Source of the DNA: Meghimatium bilineatum
Lineage: Eukaryota; Mollusca; Gastropoda; Stylommatophora; Philomycidae
DNA length: 64,000 nucleotides
Direction: 5' to 3'
Assembly: GCA_034231615.1 (NCBI GenBank)
Contig: CM067310.1
Span: forward strand, 5,222,510-5,286,509
Positions 53,319-63,899 of the stretch are shown one piece after another. Both the position numbers and the translations under genes were made by a program. How positions within the stretch are numbered: the stretch's first letter is position 1; each line of letters begins with the position of its first letter. The notes beneath the pieces were generated by a model. The model had not been told where the DNA came from and did no database searches. It was given only the letters and a program-made list of their open reading frames with translations.

Positions 53319-53500
53319 GCTGAGGTGTGCCAGTCTGTGAAAAATTAATCCTATGCGTTCCTTGAAATGTTCTACGACACTATGAGCATGGTCTGAAGGA
53401 GGCTGTGGGATTTTGAGATCGTGTCTTTCTTCTAGCATGTACTTGTAGCGCAGCATGCGCTTTGCAGCTGCTGCTCCCCTAGTAACTGGAGACTAGATTT
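53310..53500 (-). pseudogene. LINE tail remnant (group e-like)
   Basis: The minus strand reads VTRGAAAAKRMLRYKYMLEE, then VVEHFKERIGLIFHRLAH. RGAA...KR followed by ERIGL-xx-H resembles the end of group e, where a finger carries ARIGLASH. The paired cysteines are gone. Tentative. Confidence 0.4.
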
Positions 53501-53769
53501 CAAATTCGATTGAAAACAAACTGTACCACTGTCTCCTTTCCAGACATGTCGAAGGAGTCGAAACGAATGTTCAAAAAAAAAAAAAAAAAAAAAAAAGGTT
53601 GGGGGAGGGGGATAAGCTGATAAACTGTAACTTACAAAAAATATCCCCTTTGTCTCGCATCTTGTTTCAATTTCGTAATTTGTCTCTTATCAAATAATCT
53701 TCATGGATGACGACAAGATGTAATCCATGGATGACGACAAGATGCTAACTAGCGGACATTGCAACTATG
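53500..53769. other. Unassigned stretch with A-run
   Basis: Contains an A-run (53573-53596) and a GGGGGAGGGGG tract. GGATGACGACAAGATG is repeated twice near 53703-53745. Confidence 0.5.
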
Positions 53770-54078
53770 TCTGTATGTGACAGATCCTAGGTGACGAGGA
53801 ATGCTAGATGTTCCCTCACTACGGATGTGGCAGATACTAGGTGACGAGGAATGCTAGTTGTGCCATCACTACGAATGGGACAGCTTGTAGGTGACGAGGA
53901 ATGCTAGTTGTGCCATCACTACGGATGTGACAGATACTAGGTGACGAGGAATGCTAGTTGTGCCATCACTACGGATGTGACAGATTCTAGATGACGAGGA
54001 ATGCTAGTTGTGCCGTTACTACGGATGTGACAGATCCTAGGTGACGATGAATGCTAGATGTTCCCTCACAACGGAAGT
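53770..54078. repeat. 50-bp minisatellite, 6 copies
   Basis: Units share GTGACAGATACTAGGTGACG, AGGAATGCTAGTTGTGCCAT and CACTACGGAT. Edge units carry TAGATGTTCCCTC instead. Confidence 0.93.
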
Positions 54079-54261
54079 GTCAACACATCTGAAAGAAGAA
54101 TGAGGAGATGGTTGGCTCAGGTGTACCTTTTTGCAACTCTGGCAGAGCGTGGTAATCCTGAGAATCTGGAACACCGAAATGCCTCCCTGCGTTGACTTAA
54201 CGTGCATCCCTAAATCCCACCCTTCCCCAACCAGCTTACTAGTTCATGCCTTTGAGATCTT

Positions 54262-54385
54262 ATATGAGTCTCGTAGCTACGCAAGATTTGTTTCTATAAA
54301 CAGTTGAAACTCTGTGAGTTTTCTATGAGTCTCGTAGCTACGCAAGATTTGTTTCTATAAACAGTTGAAACTGTGAGTTTTCTAA
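54262..54385. repeat. 61-bp duplication
   Basis: GAGTCTCGTAGCTACGCAAG, ATTTGTTTCTATAAACAGTT and GTGAGTTTTCTA occur twice. The second copy lacks two bases in GAAACTCTGTG. Confidence 0.93.
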
Positions 54386-54445
54386 AGGACTGTGATCTAT
54401 TAGGATATCCTGCTCATAACTAAAGGAATTATTTCATCATCATCA

Positions 54446-54505
54446 CTTAGCAGGTTGTCCTTGCGGCACACCGCTGATTCCTAGTCAAGAATCAATAAAT
54501 AAGTT
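54446..54505 (+). repeat. LINE (group d) 3' end, degenerate
   Basis: ACTTAGCAGGTTGTCCTTGC and TAGTCAAGAATCAATAAAT align with ACTTATGGGAATGTCCCG and TAATCAAGAATCAAGAATTA at 39880-39930. Confidence 0.4.
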
Positions 54506-54635
54506 TTACTAACTTCATAGGTTCGATACTTTGCAAATTGTTAAGTTGTTATTCAGGCACCCAGGACACGCCCATGGATATGTCTGCAACGATTTGCTAA
54601 GCAATATATTTTATAACACATTAGTTGCCTTTTCT

Positions 54636-54668
54636 AATTGATAAAACATCTCTTGATCCCGAAACGTG
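54636..54668 (+). ncRNA. Hammerhead-like motif, degenerate
   Basis: TTGATAAAACATCTCTTGAT then CCCGAAACGTGG keeps the order box, spacer, CGAAACGT. Stem II is not convincing. Confidence 0.22.
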
Positions 54669-54778
54669 GATCGCTTCTACTAAAAAACACTGAAACTTGT
54701 CTTTAGCTTAGATAAAACCGGATGTGTCAGCAACATTTTCATCGATTTTCACAGATTTCCAAATATATGTGTCCGCCA

Positions 54779-55200
54779 TATCTACTCTATATTAATGTAT
54801 GGCTCAGAAACATGGACACTAAATAAACAATTAGGACAAAATTGATGCCTTTGAGATGTGGGTATATAGAAGAATAGGGAGAACATCATGGAAAGAGAAG
54901 AAAACAAATAAAGAGGTGCTAAAGACACTTAATATGAAGAAAGAACTACTAAGAGAAATAAAGATCAGGCAAATAAACTATTTTGGACACATTAAAAGAC
55001 ATGACACCTTATTGAAGACCTTACTTGAAGGTAAAGTCAGAGGGAGGCGAGCAAGAGGTAGGCAGAGATACAAGTGGGAGAGTAACATCACACGATGAAC
55101 AGGTTATAGTCTGGCAGAATGCACCACCAAGATAAGAGACAGGGAATGTTGGAGATCCGTTGCAGCCAGCCTTCGTTGCGGAGACGGCACTTAATGATGA
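54779..55200 (+). pseudogene. LINE (group c) tail
   Basis: Starts at YSILMYGSETWTLNKQL, then a one-base loss, then MWVYRRIGRTSWKEKKT, INYFGHIKRHDTLLKTLLEG, RGRRARGRQRYKWESNITR and a stop where related copies have Trp. ASLRCGDGT-like sequence and a GATGATGATG end follow. The nucleotide match to 38580-38800 is very high by eye. Confidence 0.78.
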
Positions 55201-55202
55201 TG

Positions 55203-55315
55203 ATGTCAGCCAGAAAAGTACAAATGTCTCAGGAAAAATGTAAGCTATAACACAGCACATTTTCTTCTCTAGATTTCATCCTGCTAATCTAAAGGAGTTT
55301 TAGATCGAACTTAGA
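55203..55315 (+). repeat. Type A fragment, diverged
   Basis: TGTCTCAGGAAAAATGTAAG, AACACAGCACATTTTCTTC, TTCATCCTGCTAATCTAAAG and GAGTTTTAGATCGAAC follow the A 3' half loosely. Confidence 0.4.
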
Positions 55316-56104
55316 ACAAGTATTTCAGTGTAAATGAAGAATTGAATGAATAGAATACAGAGCTGTAACATCCATCTTTTTCAACAACATGAGAATCCCT
55401 GATATGGCTTACCTAAGGAAGGAACTGAGAATCGCCTTAAGAAAACATATACCTAGCAATTTAAAGAGAAATCCACTTAGAGAACGAGATAGTTAAAACA
55501 GCAATCTACGTAACAATGATCACATGATAACGTAAACATTTTTTCAAAATGGCCGACATTCTGAAGTAGGAAAGCGTGAAGAACTCTTCAATTTACGGAG
55601 TCCATATTTATTTTCATGGTTAGCTTTTCTATACGATCTGTCCTGGAGTAGTGTGTGTCTCTTTCTGGGTAGTCCCCGAGAAACAAGATATCAAATATCA
55701 CATACAGATCTAACGATGAAAATACTATAGTAATTGTATTATTTTCCTGATGTCGGGTCTTGTTTTTACACTCACTGCCTCCATGTTTCTTTCCTTGCAC
55801 GTGTTCGGGGGTGACTCCGGACATGGGCGTGTATGACACGAGGCACTAACTGACACAGGCCTGAACTGAGTTATTCAAAATCACTTATAGGGCTAATCAA
55901 AAAATATTTGGTTTCGCTATTAACGGATGAGAATTGAATCACGAAACATGGATTTGTGGAGGAAGGCCTTTTACAGACGACGAGGAAATGAAACGGGGAT
56001 TTAATAGAGGAAAAACAATGAGTAAAAACAGTTTTGTGATATGAGTTTGATTTCAATATTAATGTTTTATGATTGTTTGTGTTTTGTTTCGAAAGTGTTA
56101 TCAC
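55316..56104. other. Unassigned stretch
   Basis: Minus frames at 55588-55839 and 55871-56188 (83 and 105 codons) show no motif. No repeat seen. Confidence 0.45.
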
Positions 56105-56215
56105 GTTGAAGTCGGATTTGTCGGTTCGGAAGATGTAGATATCGGAGTTAAGTTGTAAACAACGGCACAACGTTTTCAGTTCTATCAACTACATCCGGAT
56201 AATATTTTGAAGATC
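56105..56215 (+). repeat. Type A fragment, diverged
   Basis: GTTGAAGTCGGATTTGTCGG, AGATGTAGATATCGGAG, TGTAAACAACGGCACAACG and AACTACATCCGGATAATATT keep A order. No tail. Confidence 0.6.
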
Positions 56216-56334
56216 GAAGTCAAAATTGGAAGATACATTTTAACAAGAGCACAGACAGGCAAACAACAGCAATTAATACTGCGATCCAGAGGAGGGTTAC
56301 ACCGTAATTCCGATAAGAAAAACGATTGTATTTT

Positions 56335-59300
56335 ATCCTGCACACTACTCCTACTACTACAGCTGCTGTTACTACTACCACTTCTACTACTGCTGCTGTT
56401 ACTACTACCACTTCTACTACTGCTGTTGTTACTACTACCACTTCTACTACTGCTGCTGTTACTACTACCACTTCTACTACAGCTGCTGTTACTACTAACA
56501 CTTCTACTACTGCTGCTGTTACTACTGCCACTTCTACTACAGCTGCTGTTACTACTAACACTTATACTACTACTGCTGTTACTACTACTACTTCTACTAC
56601 TGCTACTACTGCTGTTACTACTACCACTTCTAGTACTGCTGCTGTTACTACTAACACTTCTACTACTGCTGCTGTTACTACTACCACTTATACTACTGCT
56701 ACTACTGCTGTTACTACTAACACTTCTACTACTGCTGCTGTTACTACTAACACTTCTACTACTGCTGCTGTTACTACTGCCACTTCTACTACTGCTGCTG
56801 TTACTACTAACACTTCTACTACTGCTGCTGTTACTACTACCACTTCTACTACAGCTGCTGTTACTACTAACACTTCTACTACTGCTGCTGTTACTACTGC
56901 CACTTCTACTACTGCTGCTGTTACTACTAACACTTATACTACTACTGCTGTTACTACTACTACTTCTACTACTGCTGCTGTTACTACTACTACTTCTACT
57001 ACTGCTACTACTGCTGTTACTACTAACACTTCTACTACTGCTGCTGTTACTACTACCACTTCTACTACAGCTGCTGTTACTACTAACACTTCTACTACTG
57101 CTGCTGTTACTACTGCCACTTCTACTACTGCTGCTGTTACTACTAACACTTATACTACTACTGCTGTTACTACTACTACTTCTACTACTGCTGCTGTTAC
57201 TACTACTACTTCTACTACTGCTACTACTGCTGTTACTACTACCACTTCTACTACTGCTGCTGTTACTACTAACACTTCTACTACTGCTGCTGTTACTACT
57301 ACCACTTCTACTACTGCTGTTACTACTACCACTTCTACTACTGCTGTTACTACTACCACTTCTACTACTGCTGCTGTTACTACTACCACTTCTACTACTG
57401 CTGCTGTTACTACTACCACTTCTACTACTGCTGCTGTTACTACTACCACTTCTACTACTGCTGTTACTACTACCACTTCTACTGCTGCTGTTACTACTAC
57501 CACTTCTACTACTGCTGTTACTACTACCACTTCTACTACTGCTGCTGTTACTACTACCACTTCTACTACTGCTGCTGTTACTACTACCACTTCTACTACT
57601 GCTGTTACTACTACCACTTCTACTGCTGCTGTTACTACTACCACTTCTACTACTGCTGTTGTTACTACTACCACTTCTACTACTGCTGCTGTTACTACTA
57701 CCACTTCTACTACAGCTGCTGTTACTACTAACACTTCTACTACTGCTGCTGTTACTACTGCCACTTCTACTACAGCTGCTGTTACTACTAACACTTATAC
57801 TACTACTGCTGTTACTACTACTACTTCTACTACTGCTACTACTGCTGTTACTACTACCACTTCTAGTACTGCTGCTGTTACTACTAACACTTCTACTACT
57901 GCTGCTGTTACTACTACCACTTATACTACTGCTGTTACTACTACCACTTCTACTACTGCTACTACTGCTGTTACTACTAACACTTCTACTACTGCTGCTG
58001 TTACTACTACCACTTCTACTACTGCTGCTGTTACTACTAACACTTATACTACTGCTGCTGTTACTACTGCCACTTCTACTACTGCTGCTGTTACTACTAA
58101 CACTTATACTACTGCTGCTGTTACTACTGCCACTTCTACTACTGCTGCTGTTACTACTAACACTTATACTACTGCTGCTGTTACTACTGCCACTTCTACT
58201 ACTGCTGCTGTTACTACTAACACTTATACTACTGCTGCTGTTACTACTGCCACTTCTACTACTGCTGCTGTTACTACTAACACTTCTACTACTGCTACTA
58301 CTGCTGTTACTACTAACACTTCTACTACTACTGCTGTTACTACTAACACTTCTACTACTGCTGCTGTTACTACTACCACTTCTACTACAGCTGCTGTTAC
58401 TACTAACACTTCTACTACTGCTGCTGTTACTACTACCACTTCTACTACTGCTACTACTGCTGTTACTACTAACACTTCTACTACTGCTGCTGTTACTACT
58501 AACACTTCTACTACTGCTGCTGTTACTACTGCCACTTCTACTACTGCTGCTGTTACTACTAACACTTCTACTACTGCTGCTGTTACTACTACCACTTCTA
58601 CTACAGCTGCTGTTACTACTAACACTTCTACTACTGCTGTTACTACTGCCACTTCTACTACTGCTGCTGTTACTACTAACACTTATACTACTACTGCTGT
58701 TACTACTACTACTTCTACTACTGCTGCTGTTACTACTACTACTTCTACTACTGCTACTACTGCTGTTACTACTAACACTTCTACTACTGCTGCTGTTACT
58801 ACTACCACTTCTACTACAGCTGCTGTTACTACTAACACTTCTACTACTGCTGCTGTTACTACTGCCACTTCTACTACTGCTGCTGTTACTACTAACACTT
58901 ATACTACTACTGCTGTTACTACTACTACTTCTACTACTGCTACTACTGCTGTTACTACTACCACTTCTACTACTGCTGCTGTTACTACTAACACTTCTAC
59001 TACTGCTGCTGTTACTACTACCACTTCTACTACTGCTGTTACTACTACCACTTCTACTACTGCTGTTACTACTACCACTTCTACTACTGCTGCTGTTACT
59101 ACTACCACTTCTACTACTGCTGCTGTTACTACTACCACTTCTACTACTGCTGCTGTTACTACTACCACTTCTACTACTGCTGTTACTACTACCACTTCTA
59201 CTGCTGCTGTTACTACTACCACTTCTACTACTGCTGTTACTACTACCACTTCTACTACTGCTGTTACTACTACCACTTCTACTACTGCTGTTACTACTAC

Positions 59301-59970
59301 CACTTCTACTACTGCTGTTACTACTACCACTTCTACTACTGCTGTTACTACTACCACTTCTACTACTGCTGTTACTACTACCACTTCTACTACTGCTGTT
59401 ACTACTACCACTTCTACTACTGCTGTTACTACTACCACTTCTACTACTGCTGTTACTACTACCACTTCTACTACTGCTGTTACTACTACCACTTCTACTA
59501 CTGCTGTTACTACTACCACTTCTACTACTGCTGTTACTACTACCACTTCTACTACTGCTACTACCAATACTAATACTACTGCTGCTACTGATGCTATTAC
59601 CACTGCAACCAGCACTGCTACTACTACTAGTACTATTACTACTACTACTACTTTTGTTTCCATTCCTACTACTATTTTTCCTACTAAACAACAACTCCTT
59701 CTATTACTACGACTAATATTACAACAACTACTACTGCTAGTAATACTACTATTACTACTTCTATTTACTACAACTATTACTACTACTACTACTACTACTA
59801 ATACTGTTTCTACGAATACTGCTACGACTATTATTACTACTAGTACTATCACTACTACTTTTACTTTTACGACTGCGACTTTTACTATTACTGCTACTAT
59901 TGCTATCTCTATTGGTACTACCACAAATTCTACTACTTTTACCACTAATTCTACAACTACAGCCAGAACA
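56335..59970. repeat. 3.6-kb ACT/GCT-rich 27/30-bp array
   Basis: Units are 30 bp (ACTTCTACTACTGCTGCTGT plus TACTACTACC) or 27 bp (one GCT fewer), with occasional longer units; all are multiples of three. Two plus frames and one minus frame stay open for 1169-1231 codons: Thr/Ala/Val, Leu/Pro and Ser/Asn/Arg/Gly repeats. The threonine frame has no ATG near its start at 56326. A rare TCTAGTACTGCT variant at about 56628 and 57861 marks a duplicated block of about 1.23 kb. After 59560 the pattern decays into ACT triplets. I read it as satellite-like DNA, not a mucin gene. Confidence 0.93.
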
Positions 59971-60169
59971 TGGACAATGACTACTTTAGTAGACAGATTC
60001 TTAGCCATTTCAGAGCTTTAGGCACCGTCTCGAAGTCCATCCTCGTTCTGAATATAGTTTCACTGCATGGTTTGCCCGGCGACGACTCTACCACTAGACA
60101 AACTAAACAAACTCACCCAACGTTCTTTCCTCAAGAAACGCATCCATCAGTGAACACAAGAACGTCATC

Positions 60170-60270
60170 TTCTTCTTCTTCTGCGTTCGTTCTCAAACTC
60201 CTGCAGATTAGCAAGATGTAGTCCAGAGAACGGAATGCGTTATGTCATGGTTTACAGCATTGCTGCGATA
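60170..60270 (-). mobile_element. Type A retroposon, 5'-truncated, with 13-bp TSD
   Basis: Only the 3' 100 bp of A is present on the minus strand, TATCGCAGCAATGCTGTAAA to GAACGCAGAAGAAGAAGAAG. CAAGAACGTCATC (60157-60169) and CAAGTACGTCATC (60271-60283) flank it. 5' truncation with a TSD is the expected product of target-primed reverse transcription. Confidence 0.88.
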
Positions 60271-60283
60271 CAAGTACGTCATC

Positions 60284-60574
60284 AAATCCAGCGTGGGTAA
60301 TCTATACATCTGTTATCTTCTTGTGGGAAAATACAACACTCAACAAATCACTTCCTCTTCTCCTATTGTTAACTATTCTTCTAAGTTCTTTCCATTTTAC
60401 AACAATCCTTTGTGTTCTCCATCTAATTATTTCCTTCAAGTATTTCTTTATTTCCTCTTTTCCTCTTTCGTTGTGTGTCCCAGAGCAATGCCTGTCTTAC
60501 AATGCTTTTCCTTGGCCGTCTTATTTTCGTATACAAATGTGGTGTTTATGAATATTGGCTTGATGCAGTTGAGA
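60284..60574. other. Unassigned stretch
   Basis: Pyrimidine-rich at 60340-60480. The long plus frame through it continues into the RNase H fragment but has no motif here. Confidence 0.45.
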
Positions 60575-61048
60575 GTTTCAATAAAATTTATCATATTCGT
60601 ATTCGCGCCTGGACATGTGGGTGTTCAGGGCAACGAAAGAGCAGATTGGCTGGTCTGCACTAAGACTGTATCTTTCGGTGTGGGTGTTCAGGGCAACGAA
60701 AGAGCAGATTGGCTGGTCTGCACTAAGACTGTATCTTTCGGTGTGGGTGTTCAGGGCAACGAAAGAGCAGATTGGCTGGTCTGCACTAAGACTGTATCTT
60801 TCGGTGTGGGTGTTCAGGGCAACGAAAGAGCAGATTGGCTGGTCTGCACTAAGACTGTATCTTTCGGTGTGGGTGTTCAGGGCAACGAAAGAGCAGATTG
60901 GCTGGTCTGCACTAAGACTGTATCTTTCGGTGTGGGTGTTCAGGGACACGAAAGAGCAGATTGGCTGGTCTGCACTAAGACTGTATCTTTCGGTAGATCA
61001 ATAAATCTGGCAAACATTTTATATACTTGGATTAAAGAACACGTATAA
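60575..61048 (+). pseudogene. LINE (group d) RNase H fragment turned into a 63-bp minisatellite
   Basis: The frame reads FIIFVFAPGHVGVQGNERAD, the C-terminal catalytic segment of RNase H (Asp in GNERAD). Then 21 codons, VGVQGNERADWLVCTKTVSF plus G, repeat six times at 60614-60993. The sixth unit has GHERAD. The unit is 63 bp and includes the end of the enzyme motif plus following LINE sequence. A stop follows at 61046. Confidence 0.8.
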
Positions 61049-61435
61049 GTTAAATTAACTAGGGTCATTGGTCCATTTCCATGTCAAGAATAAAGGACAA
61101 ATCCTCAGTGTTAGGGAAATACATAACATACTAAAGATGTGAGGGCTGGTGCATCACAGAGTAATGAGAGGAAAGAAATAGGGGTATTTAGTGAGCGTTG
61201 TAGCAAAATAAGTAGAACATAAAGTAGTTTTTTTCTTTGATATTACTTTGATTTGTTATTCTTTGATTATACTTACTTTTCTGCTTTTCCTTTTACTCTC
61301 TCGTCTGTTCTTGCGCATTTATCTTTTTTTCCTTCCTTTTCTCGTTCTCTCATCTTATCTTCATTACTATCTTCATTTGCTCATTTATTCCATCGCGATT
61401 CTCCGTTTCTAATATTTATTTCTGGTTATTTGTTT
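61049..61435. other. Unassigned stretch
   Basis: T-rich DNA with CTTTTCCTTTT-type pyrimidine tracts at 61280-61400, just upstream of the best hammerhead-like core. May be part of the same element. Confidence 0.4.
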
Positions 61436-61475
61436 TTATCCTGATGAAGAACTTTATTCGTCGAAACGTCACTTG
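61436..61475 (+). ncRNA. Hammerhead-like motif with intact core boxes
   Basis: CTGATGA (61441-61447), AGAACTTTATTCGTC, then GAAACGTC (61463-61470). CTGATGA and GAAA match the conserved hammerhead core, ACGT would be the minimal self-complementary stem III, and GTC the cleavage triplet. GAA...TTC offers only a short, offset stem II, and helix I pairing is poor. Sequence of the same family as 14813 and 46423. Confidence 0.4.
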
Positions 61476-62839
61476 TTTCTGTTGATGTCCTTAGTATATT
61501 TAGTATTCTGCTTCAACACATATCTGTGTTGTTTTCCCTAAGGAATAAAGAAAATGGGCTTGAAATGCAGCGTCGCAGGAAATAATAGCTTTTATGGGCT
61601 TATTATAATAGTTCATGTAGGCTTATAATAGCTACTGTGGATTTTGACGAATTTTTTTGTCAACCAACAGCGAACTGTGGATCGTCAATTATCGTGTAAA
61701 AGTGACTGAAAAATCGTTAGAAAATACAAGTCGCATCGCCTAAGACAGAACGGGGTTCAGAGAGTTCATTGGGGAAACTGTTCTGGAGAGAATATGTCAT
61801 ATGACATGAGGGTTACACTCAAATCAGCTAACCTATCCAGGACGTATACGGAGGTGGTGATGACCTAACAACTAACGTCTTACATCATATCATATCAATC
61901 TCCTGCGCAGTCTCTTTAGTTCTTTTCCACTAGAATTTGTTTAGCTCTCTGCATTAAGTCACTATTCGCTTGTGAATATAAAAATAAGTTTTCAATGTTT
62001 TACCTGTATTTAATTATTACAGGTATCGGTTTTCATTTGACTACCGTAATCTCTAAACGAGCCTGGGATGATTTATCAAGTGACAATTAAGAGAAAGAAC
62101 TACTGCAAACATCAAAAGAAGAAAGTGGATTAAAACATTCTTCAAACTCAGTTGGAATCTGGAACAATTTCTGACTGACACTTTGTTTACAAAACACAAG
62201 GGGGATAACCGGAACAGGGTTGCGGCGTGAAGAAAACGCTTTCATTGATCGACTTGGGTGGCGGGTTTTTCTGATGCAGCGTTGGAAATTTGCAGTGAGA
62301 TTGTCCAATTCTACTTTTTTTTGTGTAGACGACTTCATTTACTATGATGGGATTTTATGCTGAAGGTATTACATAATTTATTTTCACAAAAATACTATAG
62401 GCATCATTATCCAAAGACAAATGAAAAACTAAACCAAAGCTAAACGAACCAAAACATCGAGGTCTTTATAAATACATCTTTATTTATGCATTTATATATA
62501 TATATAATGTAGATTACTGAGTCTCTACAATCTTAAAATTTCTCTTGTTGCCCGACAAAGCTGACTATTGATATGATTTGTTAATTCTTTACCACAGATG
62601 GCTGCACAAAGTTCAAATAAATGTAAACAACTAATAATAGCTCTTAACGGTATGAATTAATATTGTTTATTTCAATCGACGTTTGCTCTGATTTAACAGT
62701 GTTATTATTCTTTCTCCTTGTCTTTTGTTAATGTCGAACATATATCTTTCATTGAGCTAATCGCAAAATATTGTTTACGTTGACCTTTCTGTTGTGTTCG
62801 TAAATTCAAATACATAATATTATGACAGACAACTAACAC
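61476..62839. other. Unassigned stretch
   Basis: AT-rich. A TATATATATATA run lies near 62496. An 83-codon minus frame at 62087-62338 has no recognised domain. Confidence 0.45.
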
Positions 62840-63170
62840 TCAAAGACCACACAGAAAATCTACGAGGACTAACTAGTAAACGCCTGAACCGAATTAAGAG
62901 ACTAACTAGTACAAACTGGGGAGCAGACACAAAGAATCTCCATCAACTGTATTTTGGCTATGTGAGATCAGTAATGGATTATAGCCTTCCTCTTCAGACC
63001 ATTGTGAGCAGTACTACAATCTTATCCCTGAATAGGACGCAGAACCAAACTCTGAGACTAATCTGTGAAGGGATGCGATCAATACCCACAGCAGTATGTG
63101 CGATAGATGTAGAACCGCTGGATATTAGACGGAAAACAGCACTGACGGAAGCGGTGGAAAGGTAGAAGAG
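62840..63170 (+). pseudogene. LINE reverse transcriptase thumb fragment (Jockey/I-like)
   Basis: The frame reads LKDHTENLRGLTSKRLNRIK, LTSTNWGADTKNLHQLYFGY, VRSVMDYSLPL, LNRTQNQTLRLICEGMRSIP and VEPLDIRRKTALTEAVER before TAG. WGA, LDYG-like MDYS, the RxQNxxLR segment and PLxxRR are usual just after the RT palm in RNase H-bearing LINEs, so it may belong to group d. The palm is absent. Confidence 0.75.
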
Positions 63171-63439
63171 AAAAAAGAATGGTCATCCAAATAAAATACT
63201 TGTTTACACTTTGAAATAAACTAAAAGACTAAAACAACTACGCATGTGGTTGCATCTGTGGGTCTCACCAATGACCCACTAGACATACCACCCATGCAAC
63301 AGAAAACCTTAGTAGATGACATGACACTTAGTAGTTATATTGAGGTTATCTTCTTAGAGAAGCTTCATGGCACGTCATCTATACAATTATGCTTTTATTT
63401 TGCTGTTGACATGTGTTTCATTTTTACCTGAATATATAT

Positions 63440-63866
63440 GTATGCACTCTCTGTGGTTGGGAGGGAGCCAAAGATGTACTGTGCAACACTCGGGAGGAGG
63501 AAACTGACTGCTTTTACCTATGGCTGAAACCCATCATAGAGGCATAGTGACTCAGGACGTGACAATCCTTTTGACTTGAACATTTGGTTGATGCCTGGAG
63601 CAATAGAGAAGCTCGGCATAACCAGTAGTCAATTGGTTGTGGGAAATGAGCACAGTGAACCCTATCTTGGCTACAGTGGCTCGGAGCAGTGCATAGGTTG
63701 AAACATACCTTCCTGGAGGTGTGATAGTTATTCTCTGGCTCTGTTCCGGGATGGGCCGAAAATCCACAGACTTCCCAGCAATATAATGCCATCTAATGGC
63801 ATTAGGTCAAAGGGCATGAGCTCATGAACCGCTGGATCAGCAACCAACCAACCAACTAAAACAACT
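63440..63866. repeat. Type D repeat, longer copy
   Basis: The end, GGCATTAGGTCAAAGGGCAT, GAGCTCATGAACCGC, GGATCAGCAACCAACCAACC, matches 8985-9048. Upstream sequence to about 63440 has only frameshifted minus frames (63514-63792) and is included tentatively. The CAACC run looks like a 3' terminus. Confidence 0.45.
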
Positions 63867-63899
63867 GTGTCTACTGGATATATCCGGAGAGGAAGCTAA

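Noticed and set aside
56207..60021. Giant Thr-, Leu- or Ser-rich proteins of more than 1,100 residues
   Set aside because: Three mutually exclusive frames on both strands are open because every unit is a stop-free multiple of three. The threonine frame has no ATG near its start.
62087..62338. 83-residue minus-strand protein
   Set aside because: Possible exon but no domain, no clear splice sites and no support from context.
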